64,000 bases of DNA from Microbacterium phyllosphaerae (lineage in GTDB: Bacteria; Actinomycetota; Actinomycetes; Actinomycetales; Microbacteriaceae): positions 2,852,001 through 2,916,000 of the forward strand of contig NZ_JAGIOA010000001.1 of NCBI RefSeq assembly GCF_017876435.1. Reading direction: 5' to 3'. Position 1 is the first letter of the stretch, and each line of letters starts with the position of its first letter. The translations under genes and the position numbers were made by a program. Positions 38,033 to 46,049 of this stretch are shown here, piece after piece. The notes beneath the pieces were generated by a model that saw nothing but the letters and a program-made list of their open reading frames with translations, ran no database searches and was not told the origin of the DNA.

Positions 38033-38072
38033 CAGCCATCACCCCCTCTACGTCCGGCCAACTCGAGGTGCG

Positions 38073-38098
38073 CCCCACTTTACTCCACTTTCCTCCAC
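38073..38098 (-). promoter_or_regulatory. MraZ operator: three direct repeats
   Basis: On the minus strand GTGGAG, GTGGAG and GTGGGG occur at an exact 10-base period, that is three TGG(A/G)G units with five-base spacers. E. coli MraZ is known to bind TGGGN repeats with five-base spacers, so this is a strong candidate operator. It begins 41 bases upstream of the mraZ ATG. Confidence 0.75.
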
Positions 38099-38108
38099 AA
38101 ACCTACGG

Positions 38109-38137
38109 TCAATCCAGGGGAGAGCGCCCTGGATTGA
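38109..38137. repeat. 11-base-pair inverted repeat upstream of mraZ
   Basis: Perfect inverted repeat (38109-38119 with 38127-38137, seven-base loop) lying just upstream of the MraZ operator. It could be an operator for another protein or an RNA hairpin. No gene is associated with it. Confidence 0.45.
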
Positions 38138-38170
38138 TGCGGGCTCCCCGAACATCCGCGTGATTACGCG

Positions 38171-38207
38171 GTGGAGAGGAGTGGAGGGCAGGTGGAGGGC
38201 GGTGGAG
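38171..38207 (+). promoter_or_regulatory. second array of four MraZ-type repeats, opposite orientation
   Basis: GTGGAG occurs four times on the plus strand at 38171, 38181, 38192 and 38202 (periods 10, 11, 10), the same core as the operator next to mraZ but on the opposite strand. MraZ binding here is an inference. Confidence 0.5.
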
Positions 38208-38277
38208 CGCCAACGGCGGAAAGAGCTCACCGGGGAGCGCAGAGCCGATCCTCACCCTCGATCGCGGCGTGAAACGA

Positions 38278-38312
38278 CGAAGGCCCGGATGCTCAGAGCA
38301 TCCGGGCCTTCG
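38278..38312 (-). terminator. terminator of the DUF3040 gene
   Basis: Perfect inverted repeat of 17 bases (38278-38294 with 38296-38312; the real loop is probably five to seven bases), GC-rich with the CGAAGGCCCGG arm shared by other terminators here. It lies 18 bases after the DUF3040 stop. Confidence 0.82.
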
Positions 38313-38330
38313 AAGAAGAAGTGTTGTCGG

Positions 38331-38702
38331 TCAGTGACCGTCTTGGCGGCGATCCCACCTGTCGTTCATGCGATCCATGAAGGATGCGGAACTGTGCTGC
38401 TTGGGCGCCCGCTCACGGGGAATCGCGGAGACGGGCTTGCGCACCGGGGTGACGGCCAGCATCACGCCACCGAGCATCGCGGCGAATCCGATGACGCCGA
38501 CGACGACGCCCCAGACATCACCGAGTACCACACCGACGATGAGCCCACCCACACCGGCGAGGAGCAGCAACGCCCCGTACACGAGATTGCGGTAGCTGAG
38601 TGCTCGATCGCCTGACGGCGCACTGACGACATCGGCGTCGTTGTGGAGGAGATGGCGTTCCATCTCGTCGAGCAGACGCTGCTCCTGTTCGGAGAGTGGC
38701 AT
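38331..38702 (-). CDS. DUF3040 domain-containing membrane protein
   Basis: Small actinobacterial membrane protein of 123 residues. The N-terminal Met-Pro-Leu-Ser-Glu-Gln-Glu-Gln-Arg-Leu-Leu-Asp-Glu-Met-Glu motif is the DUF3040 signature, followed by two adjacent transmembrane helices (about 40-60 and 63-85) and a basic tail. A GAGGGGG site and a TAGAAT hexamer lie upstream. In M. tuberculosis the counterpart (Rv2169c) also sits beside the mraZ end of the dcw cluster. Function unknown. Confidence 0.87.
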   Translation of the reverse strand: MPLSEQEQRLLDEMERHLLHNDADVVSAPSGDRALSYRNLVYGALLLLAGVGGLIVGVVLGDVWGVVVGVIGFAAMLGGVMLAVTPVRKPVSAIPRERAPKQHSSASFMDRMNDRWDRRQDGH

Positions 38703-38763
38703 TTCGTCCCCCTCGGGTATCGTCCGTCCATTCTACGCGCGGTATGCGGGTCTGGGCTAGCCG

Positions 38764-38792
38764 TTCGACCCTCTGTTGGCTTTACGTATGCT
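38764..38792 (+). promoter_or_regulatory. promoter of the polyprenyl synthase gene
   Basis: TTCGAC (38764-38769) and TATGCT (38787-38792) are 17 bases apart, the clearest -35/-10 pair in the window. The predicted transcription start falls at about the GTG at 38800, giving a leaderless message. Confidence 0.5.
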
Positions 38793-38799
38793 GGGAGTC

Positions 38800-39888
38800 G
38801 TGCCGTCCCCCACACTCGTCCCCGACGCCGTCGCCGCGCGCCTGCAGCTGTTCCTCGAGCGGATGAGGAGCGAGGCGGTCGAGTACGGACCCGATGCCTC
38901 GGGCCTCGTCGACTCCGCCGCCGGCACCCTGGTCGGAGGCAAGCGCCTGCGTGCCAGGTTCTGCCACGCCGGGTGGCAGGCAGTCGCGCGGTTCCGCGAC
39001 CGCGACGCGCAGGAGACCACTGCACTCTGGGACGTCTGTGCAGCGCTGGAGATCTTCCAGTCCGCCGCGCTCGTGCACGACGACCTCATCGACAACTCCG
39101 ACACCCGCCGCGGTCGTCCGGCTGCGCATCGCGAGCTCGAGAGCACCCACCGAGAGTCCGGATGGCAGGGCGATGCCGCAGCGTTCGGGCGGTCGTCGGC
39201 GATCCTCCTCGGCGACCTGCTGGTGGCCTGGAGCGACGACCTGCTCGAGGAGGCGATCGCCGCACTCCCCCATGCGGGCGCCGTCCGTCGCGAGTACGGC
39301 CGGATGCGCCGCGACGTCACGGTGGGGCAGTACCTCGACATCGCCGAGGAATCCGCCTGGAGCGTTCATGCGACCGACTCGCACGTCGAGCGAGCTCTTC
39401 GAGTCGTGTCGCTCAAGTCCGCCAGGTACAGCATCGAGCAGCCGCTCGTCCTCGGGGCGTCGATCGCGGACGGCGATGCGGATCAGATCACGGACCTGCG
39501 CCGGTTCGGGCACCCCGTGGGAATGGCGTTCCAGCTCCGCGACGACGTGCTGGGCGTCTACGGCGACGCTGCCGTCACCGGGAAGCCCGCGGGCGACGAT
39601 CTGCGCGAGGGCAAGCGCACAGTGCTGGTGGCGCTCACCAGGCAGACGCTCGACACGTCGGCCAGGAACCTGTTCGACGAGATGCTCGGCGACCCCGACC
39701 TCACCGCCGAGCAGGTCGCGTTCCTGCAGGCGACGATCTCGGGCTCCGGCGCGCTCGAGCGCGTCGAGAGCATGATCGACGCGTACGCCGTCGAAGCCGA
39801 CCGAGCACTGTCAGGCGCGAAGCTCGACAACGCCGCCGTCGGCGGCCTGCGCGATCTCGCACGCGCGGCGACCGTCCGGACGGCCTGA
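38800..39888 (+). CDS. polyprenyl diphosphate synthase
   Basis: Trans-prenyltransferase that extends allylic diphosphates with isopentenyl diphosphate, supplying menaquinone side chains, carotenoids or other isoprenoids. The first aspartate-rich motif is His-Asp-Asp-Leu-Ile-Asp-Asn-Ser-Asp-Thr-Arg-Arg-Gly (about 93-105), the second Gln-Leu-Arg-Asp-Asp-Val-Leu-Gly (about 246). Product length cannot be read safely. I start it at GTG 38800 based on the promoter; ATG 38788 is an alternative. The placement matches M. tuberculosis idsA2 (Rv2173) before Rv2175c-pknL. Confidence 0.88.
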   Translation: MPSPTLVPDAVAARLQLFLERMRSEAVEYGPDASGLVDSAAGTLVGGKRLRARFCHAGWQAVARFRDRDAQETTALWDVCAALEIFQSAALVHDDLIDNSDTRRGRPAAHRELESTHRESGWQGDAAAFGRSSAILLGDLLVAWSDDLLEEAIAALPHAGAVRREYGRMRRDVTVGQYLDIAEESAWSVHATDSHVERALRVVSLKSARYSIEQPLVLGASIADGDADQITDLRRFGHPVGMAFQLRDDVLGVYGDAAVTGKPAGDDLREGKRTVLVALTRQTLDTSARNLFDEMLGDPDLTAEQVAFLQATISGSGALERVESMIDAYAVEADRALSGAKLDNAAVGGLRDLARAATVRTA

Positions 39889-39956
39889 CAGCGCAGCCCA
39901 TCGCGTCGGCGCCGACTCTGCTCGAGTCCGCGCGACGCAGGTCGGACGAGCGTCCG

Positions 39957-40355
39957 TCAGGCGAGCGTGCGGGCGACGCGGCGGACCGCGCTCTTATGTC
40001 CGGCGAGGAGAGCGTCGATGGGCGAGCGGCCCAGTTCCTCGTCGGCGGCGAGCAGCCAGTCGATGACCTCGTCGTCGGTGAATCCGGCATCCTGCAGAAC
40101 GATGATCGTTCCGCGCAGCGACGACAGCGGGTGGCCGTCGACGATGAACACCGAGGGGACGGCGAAGACTCCGGAGCGGCGCGAGCCGATGAGGTAGTGC
40201 TCGTCGATCAGCCGGCGTACGCGACCGAGCGACTCGTCGAGGACGTCGACGAGATCGGGCATCGCCAGCCATTCGGTGGCGGTCACGCTGTTCTCGGACC
40301 CCTGGGTCTCGGACTGCGGGGTTTCGGAGGACTTGCTTTCAGACGGCACAGACAC
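39957..40355 (-). CDS. Rv2175c-like DNA-binding protein
   Basis: Winged-helix DNA-binding protein of the Rv2175c family, 132 residues. After a Ser/Thr/Glu-rich flexible start of about 28 residues come the conserved Trp-Leu-Ala-Met-Pro-Asp-Leu-Val, a recognition region with Arg-Arg-Leu-Ile-Asp-Glu, Val-Pro-Ser-Val-Phe-Ile-Val-Asp-Gly and a C-terminal Leu-Leu-Ala-Gly-His-Lys-Ser-Ala-Val-Arg-Arg-Val. In M. tuberculosis the protein is a substrate of PknL, phosphorylated in its N-terminal tail, which lowers DNA binding. The PASTA kinase at 41756 may play that role here. Convergent with the prenyl synthase; no terminator is obvious. Confidence 0.85.
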   Translation of the reverse strand: MSVPSESKSSETPQSETQGSENSVTATEWLAMPDLVDVLDESLGRVRRLIDEHYLIGSRRSGVFAVPSVFIVDGHPLSSLRGTIIVLQDAGFTDDEVIDWLLAADEELGRSPIDALLAGHKSAVRRVARTLA

Positions 40356-40488
40356 GTTGCAACTATCTCATCTCTGCGCGTCGGTCGCATTTCCGAGCCC
40401 GCGATCACTCCAGTCACATGCGTCACTTCTGTTGACTTCCGTATACATACGTGTCAGCGTGGGCAGACGCCGAACAAGGGGGATCACC

Positions 40489-41676
40489 TTGAGAACGCAT
40501 GCTGTCGCGCGCCGGACGCGCTATCTCCAGCTGGGGGTACCCGCCGCCGTTCTGGGAACACTGACCGGTGCGATCGCCATCGCTCCCGCGTCCGCTGACG
40601 CCGTCACCCCACCCGTCGAACGCCTGCAGGCTGTGCCGACCCGGGACGTCGCGGCACAGGCCACGCCGGTCGCTTACACCGTTCGACCCGGTGACACGAT
40701 CTCGTCCATCGCGAACCGATTCGGGCTGCGCACGGTCGACGTGCTCACCTGGAACGGTCTGACCTGGCGTTCGGTGATCTACCCGGGGCAGAAGCTGTCG
40801 CTCTCTGGAGCCTCCGCACCCGTCACCCCCGTCGCTCCCCCGAAAGCACCGTCGAGCACGACCCACGTCGTCGTCGCGGGAGACACGATCTTCGCGATCG
40901 CGAAGAAGTACGGCACCACTGTCGACAAGGTCCTGGCGGCGAACGGCCTCAGCCGGGCATCCGTCATCTACCCCGGCCAGAAGCTGGCCGTCTCCGGCAC
41001 GTCGGCGGCACCCGCCGCATCCGTCGCTCCGGCATCTCCCCCTCCCGTCACGACGGGAGGCAAGACCCACGCTGTCACCGCCGGCGACACACTGTTCGGA
41101 ATCGCACAGAAGTACGGCACCACCGTGTCGAAGCTCTATTCTCTGAACGGCCTCGCGGCAGGATCGATCATCTATCCGGGGCAGAAGATCACGGTCTCCG
41201 CCCCGACCCCTGCCCCGGCGTCCACGCCGGCCTCGGCCGCGAAGACACCGCCACCGCAGCTCTTCGCCACCCTCGATGCCGAGCAGGCGGGAAACGCGTC
41301 GCTCATCATCCGCATCGGTCGCGAGCTCGGAGCATCCGACAGGGCCGTCGCCATCGCGCTGGCCACCGCGATGGTCGAGTCCAGCATGCGCAACGTGACG
41401 TGGGGCGATCGGGATTCGCTCGGGTTGTTCCAGCAGCGTCCGAGCATGGGATGGGGCACACCCGAGCAGGCGATCGACGCCGAGCGGAGCACGCGGGTGT
41501 TCTACGGCGGCGCCTCCGACCCGAACGGGCAGACCTCCCGAGGGCTTCTCGACATCGCAGGCTGGGAGGGCAAACGCTTCACCGATGCCGCCCAGGCGGT
41601 GCAGATCTCGGCCTACCCCGAGCGATACGGCCAGTGGGAGACCCAGGCATACCAGTGGCTCGGCATCCACGGTTGA
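40489..41676 (+). CDS. secreted LysM protein with transglycosylase-like domain
   Basis: Exported cell-wall protein, probably a peptidoglycan lytic enzyme. The TTG start, five bases after a GGGGGA site, gives a signal peptide of about 37 residues ending near Ala-Ser-Ala-Asp-Ala. Three LysM domains follow (about 62-105, 124-168 and 188-235), each with the Gly-Asp-Thr-Ile/Leu-Phe/Ser core and separated by Ala/Pro/Thr linkers. The C-terminal part (about 260-395) carries Ala-Met-Val-Glu-Ser-Ser-Met and Ser-Leu-Gly-Leu-Phe-Gln-Gln-Arg-Pro-Ser, with the Glu as a plausible catalytic residue of a lysozyme-like fold. 395 residues. Confidence 0.85.
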   Translation: MRTHAVARRTRYLQLGVPAAVLGTLTGAIAIAPASADAVTPPVERLQAVPTRDVAAQATPVAYTVRPGDTISSIANRFGLRTVDVLTWNGLTWRSVIYPGQKLSLSGASAPVTPVAPPKAPSSTTHVVVAGDTIFAIAKKYGTTVDKVLAANGLSRASVIYPGQKLAVSGTSAAPAASVAPASPPPVTTGGKTHAVTAGDTLFGIAQKYGTTVSKLYSLNGLAAGSIIYPGQKITVSAPTPAPASTPASAAKTPPPQLFATLDAEQAGNASLIIRIGRELGASDRAVAIALATAMVESSMRNVTWGDRDSLGLFQQRPSMGWGTPEQAIDAERSTRVFYGGASDPNGQTSRGLLDIAGWEGKRFTDAAQAVQISAYPERYGQWETQAYQWLGIHG

Positions 41677-41743
41677 CCCGCTTCCGGGCAAACCCGCAGG
41701 GTCGAGGGGCGAGCCGCTCCCCGAGCTTTCAGGCAGTTCTCCA

Positions 41744-41749
41744 TAGAAT
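41744..41749 (+). promoter_or_regulatory. -10 element of the PASTA kinase gene (probable leaderless start)
   Basis: TAGAAT ends six bases before the GTG at 41756 with no ribosome binding site between. No convincing -35 hexamer. Confidence 0.42.
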
Positions 41750-41755
41750 CTTGAC

Positions 41756-43702
41756 GTGACGACCAATCAGCAGGCCGACCCCCTCATCGGGCGGCTTGTC
41801 GACGGTCGGTACCGGGTGCGAGCCAGAATCGCCCGCGGAGGCATGGCCACCGTCTACGTCGCGACCGACCTGCGCCTCGAACGACGCATCGCGCTCAAGG
41901 TCATGCATGCGCACCTCAGCGACGACTCGGCCTTCCAGAGCCGCTTCATCCAGGAGGCGCGCGCCGCCGCTCGTCTCGCCGATCCCCACGTCGTCAACGT
42001 GTTCGATCAGGGTCAGGACGGCGAACTCGCCTACCTGGTGATGGAGTACCTCCCGGGGATCACGCTGCGAGAGCTGCTGCGCGAGCAGAAGCGGCTCACG
42101 ATCCCGCAGACCATCACGATCATGGATGCCATCCTCGCCGGACTCTCCGCCGCCCACCGTGCCGGAATCGTGCACCGCGACGTCAAGCCCGAGAACGTGC
42201 TTTTGGCCGAGGACGGTCGCATCAAGATCGGGGACTTCGGTCTCGCGCGCGCCACCACCGCGAACACGGCGACCGGGCAGCAGCTGCTCGGCACGATCGC
42301 CTATCTCGCCCCCGAACTCGTCACACGGGGCACCGCGGACGCCCGGAGCGACATCTACGCGCTCGGGATCATGCTGTACGAGATGCTCGTGGGCGAGCAG
42401 CCCTACAAGGGCGAACAGCCGATGCAGATCGCATTCCAACATGCGACCGAGTCCGTGCCGCGCCCGAGCGTGCGAAACCCCGGAGTGCCGGAGCAACTCG
42501 ACGAACTCGTGCTGTGGGCCACCGAGAAGTCCCCGGACGAGCGTCCGGACGACGCCGGGCAGATGCTCGATCGTCTCCGCGAGATCGAACGAGGTCTCGG
42601 CATCGCTCCCGCCGTCGCGGCAGCCACCACATCGCAGCGCTCGCAGGCCGACTCAGCCGATCTGACGAAGGTCATGCCGAGCACGATGGTGATCGCCGAC
42701 CCGACGGCGCCTGCTCCCGCCGCGATCGACAATGCCACACTCCTCCGCCGCCGATCATCACGGCGGCGCGCACGCGGAGCATTCCTGCTGACGCTGGTAC
42801 TGCTTCTCGCGACCGTCGCCGGAGGCGTGGGGTGGTGGTTCGGATCAGGACCCGGCTCCCTCGTGGCCGTGCCGAGCGTCGCAGGACTGTCGTACGACGA
42901 TGCTGCCGCAGCCCTCACCGCAGAAGGCTTCGCGCCTGTGCGCGGCGAGGAGAACTCGATCGACGTCGCGCGAGACGAAACGATCCGCACAGACCCGGAT
43001 GAGGGCGAGCGCCTCGACAAGGGCGCGGAGGTCACGGTCTACATCTCCACCGGACCCGCATCGCACACCGCCGAGACCCTGAACGGAAAGACCGAGCAGG
43101 AGGCCCGCGACTACCTGGCCGACATCAAGGTCAACGTCACCGAGACGCCGCTCGTGCTCTTCTCCGACGCCGACGCGGGCAGAGTCATCAACGCCTTCGT
43201 GACGCCTCGCGACGGCGGCGAGGCGTACGCATGCGCCGAGGGATGCGAGCTGCTCGAAGACGACACCGTCGAGCTCTACGTCTCGGCAGGTGCCTTCCCC
43301 GATGTCACCGGGCTCTCGGTGGACCAGGCGAAGAACACCCTGACCGACAAGCAGCTCAAGGTCTCGGACGAACTCCTCTACGACTACAGCGAGTCGATGG
43401 ACAAGGATCTGGTCCTCGGCGTCGCGGACCGCCCGGAGAAGGGCAACTGGCGCCCGGGAGAGACCGTGCAGCTCATCGTCTCGAAGGGTCCGCAGCTCTA
43501 CGACGTTCCCGATGTGACGGGGAGGACGCTGGTCGAGGCGAAGCAGGTCCTCGAGGATGCCGGTTTCACCGCCAGCTACGCCGCGTGGGGCGATCTCCCC
43601 GGCTTCGGCGAGATGGCCAAGGTCACCGCACAGGATCCGGGCTCCGACAAGCAGCTGCCTCGGGGCGGAACGGTGCAGCTCTCCATCCAGCTCAGCGGAT
43701 GA
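41756..43702 (+). CDS. Ser/Thr protein kinase with PASTA domains (PknL-like)
   Basis: Transmembrane eukaryotic-type kinase that senses cell-wall fragments or lipid II through its PASTA domains. Kinase motifs: glycine-rich loop (Ile-Ala-Arg-Gly-Gly-Met-Ala, about 25-31), Lys48, His-Arg-Asp with catalytic Asp142, and the DFG Asp160. One transmembrane helix lies at about 341-362 and four PASTA repeats fill 370-648. The second repeat has an unusual Cys-Ala-Glu-Gly-Cys insertion. By context (Rv2175c homologue before, aroG-plsC-fadD15 after) it corresponds to PknL rather than PknB, which lies in another cluster. GTG start. Confidence 0.92.
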   Translation: MTTNQQADPLIGRLVDGRYRVRARIARGGMATVYVATDLRLERRIALKVMHAHLSDDSAFQSRFIQEARAAARLADPHVVNVFDQGQDGELAYLVMEYLPGITLRELLREQKRLTIPQTITIMDAILAGLSAAHRAGIVHRDVKPENVLLAEDGRIKIGDFGLARATTANTATGQQLLGTIAYLAPELVTRGTADARSDIYALGIMLYEMLVGEQPYKGEQPMQIAFQHATESVPRPSVRNPGVPEQLDELVLWATEKSPDERPDDAGQMLDRLREIERGLGIAPAVAAATTSQRSQADSADLTKVMPSTMVIADPTAPAPAAIDNATLLRRRSSRRRARGAFLLTLVLLLATVAGGVGWWFGSGPGSLVAVPSVAGLSYDDAAAALTAEGFAPVRGEENSIDVARDETIRTDPDEGERLDKGAEVTVYISTGPASHTAETLNGKTEQEARDYLADIKVNVTETPLVLFSDADAGRVINAFVTPRDGGEAYACAEGCELLEDDTVELYVSAGAFPDVTGLSVDQAKNTLTDKQLKVSDELLYDYSESMDKDLVLGVADRPEKGNWRPGETVQLIVSKGPQLYDVPDVTGRTLVEAKQVLEDAGFTASYAAWGDLPGFGEMAKVTAQDPGSDKQLPRGGTVQLSIQLSG

Positions 43703-43770
43703 CGACCCGCTGCTGACGTTGCCGGCCACAGGCCGACGCCGCTGCCGTCAGACCACGTCGACAGACGAAA

Positions 43771-43802
43771 GAACCGCCCTCCCAGGAACGGGAGGGCGGT
43801 TC
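43771..43802. terminator. bidirectional terminator between the kinase gene and aroG
   Basis: Perfect 13-base-pair stem (43771-43783 with 43790-43802) with a six-base loop and flanking A/T bases (AAAG before, TTC after), between convergent genes. Confidence 0.87.
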
Positions 43803-43821
43803 TTCGTGTCGGTGTCTGCGA

Positions 43822-45162
43822 TCAGCGCTTCTCGAGCTCCTCAGCCACGAGGAAGGCCAGCTCGAGCGACTGCATGTGGTTCAGACGCGGGTCGCAGAGG
43901 CTCTCGTAGCGGGTCGCGAGGGCGGCCTCGTCGATGTGCTCGGATCCGCCGAGGCACTCGGTGACGTCGTCACCGGTGAGCTCGACATGGATGCCGCCGG
44001 GGAACGTCCCTGCGGCGCGATGCGCCTCGAAGAAGCCGCGCACCTCGTCGACGACATCGTCGAAGCGACGCGTCTTGTAACCCGTGGGGGTCGTGATGCC
44101 GTTGCCGTGCATCGGGTCGGTGACCCACAGCGGCTGCGCACCCGAGTCGCGGACGGCCTCGAGCAGCGGCGGCAGAGCGTCGCGGATCTTGCCCGCTCCC
44201 ATGCGCGTGATGAACGTCAGTCGTCCGGGCTCGCGGTTCGGGTCGAGCTTGTCGATCAGGGCCAGCGCCGTCTCGGGCGTCGTGGTCGGACCGAGCTTGA
44301 CGCCGATGGGGTTGCGGATCTTCGAGAAGTAGTCGATGTGCGCGCCGTCGAGCTCGCGGGTGCGCTCCCCGATCCACAGGAAGTGCGCCGAGGTGTTGAA
44401 CGGCGTGTCCGTGCGGGAGTCGATGCGGGTCATCGGGCGCTCGTAGTCCATCAGCAGGCCCTCGTGGCCCGTGAAGAACTCGACGCGGGTGAGCTCGTCG
44501 AAGTCGGCGCCGGCCGCCTCCATGAACTTGATGGCGCGGTCGATCTCGGCGGCCATGCGCTCGTAGCGCTGGTTCGCCGGGTTCTGCGCGAAGCCTTTGT
44601 TCCACGAGTGCACCTCGCGCAGGTCTGCGAATCCACCCTGCGTGAACGCGCGGATGAGGTTCAGCGTCGACGCTGCCGTGTGGTACCCCTGAAGCAGACG
44701 ACCCGGGTCGGCACGGCGCGAGCCCTCGGTGAAGTCGTACCCGTTCACGATGTCGCCGCGGTAGGCGGGCAGGGTGACGTCGCCGCGGGTCTCGGTGTCG
44801 CTCGAACGCGGCTTGGCGAACTGACCGGCCATGCGGCCCATCTTCACGACGGGCATCGAGGCGCCATACGTCAGCACGACCGCCATCTGCAGGACGGTCT
44901 TGATCCGGTTGCGGATCTGATCGGCGGTGGCGCCGGCGAACGTCTCTGCGCAGTCGCCACCCTGGAGCAGGAAAGCCCGCCCGGATGCTGCGCGCGCGAG
45001 ACGGTCGCGGAGGTTGTCGACCTCGCCGGCGAACACCAGGGGCGGAAGCGCTGCGATCTGCGACGAGACCTCGGAGACGCGCTCGGCGTCGGGCCACTGA
45101 GGCTGCTGCTTGATCGGGAGCGAGCGCCACGCGTCAAGCGCGTCGATGTGGTGCTGGAGCAT
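43822..45162 (-). CDS. aroG: 3-deoxy-7-phosphoheptulonate synthase, class II
   Basis: First step of the shikimate pathway, condensing phosphoenolpyruvate with erythrose 4-phosphate. The class II (plant-like) type is shown by Leu-Gln-Gly-Gly-Asp-Cys-Ala-Glu-Thr-Phe (about 67-76), Lys-Met-Gly-Arg-Met-Ala-Gly-Gln-Phe-Ala-Lys-Pro-Arg-Ser (about 108), and His-Gly-Asn-Gly-Ile near residue 350. 446 residues. In mycobacteria this enzyme is allosterically inhibited by aromatic amino acids and activates chorismate mutase. A TAGGCT hexamer ends six bases before the ATG. Confidence 0.95.
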   Translation of the reverse strand: MLQHHIDALDAWRSLPIKQQPQWPDAERVSEVSSQIAALPPLVFAGEVDNLRDRLARAASGRAFLLQGGDCAETFAGATADQIRNRIKTVLQMAVVLTYGASMPVVKMGRMAGQFAKPRSSDTETRGDVTLPAYRGDIVNGYDFTEGSRRADPGRLLQGYHTAASTLNLIRAFTQGGFADLREVHSWNKGFAQNPANQRYERMAAEIDRAIKFMEAAGADFDELTRVEFFTGHEGLLMDYERPMTRIDSRTDTPFNTSAHFLWIGERTRELDGAHIDYFSKIRNPIGVKLGPTTTPETALALIDKLDPNREPGRLTFITRMGAGKIRDALPPLLEAVRDSGAQPLWVTDPMHGNGITTPTGYKTRRFDDVVDEVRGFFEAHRAAGTFPGGIHVELTGDDVTECLGGSEHIDEAALATRYESLCDPRLNHMQSLELAFLVAEELEKR

Positions 45163-45168
45163 GAGACC

Positions 45169-45174
45169 AGCCTA
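45169..45174 (-). promoter_or_regulatory. -10 element of aroG (probable leaderless start)
   Basis: TAGGCT on the minus strand ends six bases before the aroG ATG; no ribosome binding site is present. Confidence 0.42.
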
Positions 45175-45199
45175 GTGCGCGCGGCGGAGGCGAGATGCC

Positions 45200-45898
45200 T
45201 CAGGAGCGCTCTGTGACGCGGGCAGGCAGGCGGTCCTTCACGGTCGACGCGTAGACGTCGTCGTACTGTTGTTCTCCCAGTCGCTGCAGCGCGACCATGA
45301 TCTCGTCCGTGACGGATCGGAGGATGTACCGGTCGTTCTCCATGCCCGCGTATCGCGAGAAGTCCAGAGGCTCTCCGATGACGATCCCGACGCGCACCAC
45401 ACGCGGCAGACGCTGCCCGATCGGCATCGCCGTGTCGGTGTCGACCATGATCACCGGGATGACCGGAACCTTCGCTTCCATCGCCATGCGCGCGATGCCG
45501 GTACGGCCGCGGTAGAGACGTCCGTCGGGGCTGCGGGTTCCCTCGGGGTAGATCCCGAGCAGATCGCCTCGTCCCAGCACCTGCAACCCGGTGTTCAACG
45601 ACGCCTCCGAGGCCTTGCCGCCCGAGCGATCGATGGGGATCTGCCCGGTGGCCTTCATGAAGAACTTGGTGGCCCAGCCCTTGAGCCCTCGTCCGGTGAA
45701 ATAGTCGCTCTTCGCGAGGAACGACATCGGACGGTCGATCATCAGCGGGAGGAAGATCGAGTCGGCGAACGAGAGGTGGTTGCTGGCGAGGATCGCCGCA
45801 CCGTTCGCGGGGATGTTCGCACGACCGACCACCCATGGTCGGAAGACGGCCTTCACCACGGGGCCGATCGCGACGTACTTCATCAGCCAGTAGAACAT
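45200..45898 (-). CDS. plsC: 1-acyl-sn-glycerol-3-phosphate acyltransferase
   Basis: Acylates lysophosphatidic acid in phospholipid synthesis at the membrane. The LPLAT signature is Ser-Asn-His-Leu-Ser-Phe-Ala-Asp-Ser (His-X4-Asp catalytic pair, about residues 39-47), then Tyr-Pro-Glu-Gly-Thr-Arg-Ser-Pro-Asp-Gly (about 119). I begin it at ATG 45898, eight bases after a TAGACT hexamer, since this matches the family N-terminus; in-frame starts at 45928 and 45976 exist. About 232 residues. Neighbour order aroG-plsC-fadD15 matches M. tuberculosis Rv2178c-Rv2182c-Rv2187. Confidence 0.87.
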   Translation of the reverse strand: MFYWLMKYVAIGPVVKAVFRPWVVGRANIPANGAAILASNHLSFADSIFLPLMIDRPMSFLAKSDYFTGRGLKGWATKFFMKATGQIPIDRSGGKASEASLNTGLQVLGRGDLLGIYPEGTRSPDGRLYRGRTGIARMAMEAKVPVIPVIMVDTDTAMPIGQRLPRVVRVGIVIGEPLDFSRYAGMENDRYILRSVTDEIMVALQRLGEQQYDDVYASTVKDRLPARVTERS

Positions 45899-45906
45899 CG
45901 AGGTGA

Positions 45907-45912
45907 AGTCTA
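45907..45912 (-). promoter_or_regulatory. possible -10 element of plsC
   Basis: TAGACT on the minus strand, eight bases before the ATG at 45898. Near-leaderless start; no -35 seen. Confidence 0.3.
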
Positions 45913-46002
45913 GCGCCGCGACCGGCATCCACCAGCGCCACTGCTGATCGCAGATGATTTGGCGACTGAGTCTCATCAGAAGTGCGACCGGGTGTCATGC
46001 CC

Positions 46003-46008
46003 TAGACT
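46003..46008 (+). promoter_or_regulatory. -10 element of the acyl-CoA ligase gene
   Basis: TAGACT 41 bases before the GTG start. Unlike the leaderless cases, the transcript would have a leader of about 34 bases with AAGGAG. The plsC gene reads the opposite way from the same gap. Confidence 0.35.
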
Positions 46009-46049
46009 CGTGTGCAACCCAGTGCCCGACCGGTACCGAAGGAGCTGCC

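Noticed and set aside
38171..38207. Repeats as a possible CRISPR array
   Set aside because: Units of six bases with four- to five-base spacers are far too short; they fit operator boxes.
40432..40460. TTGACT plus TATACA as the promoter of the LysM gene
   Set aside because: TTGACT is a good -35, but the nearest -10-like hexamers lie only about five bases away and nothing convincing stands at 17 bases.
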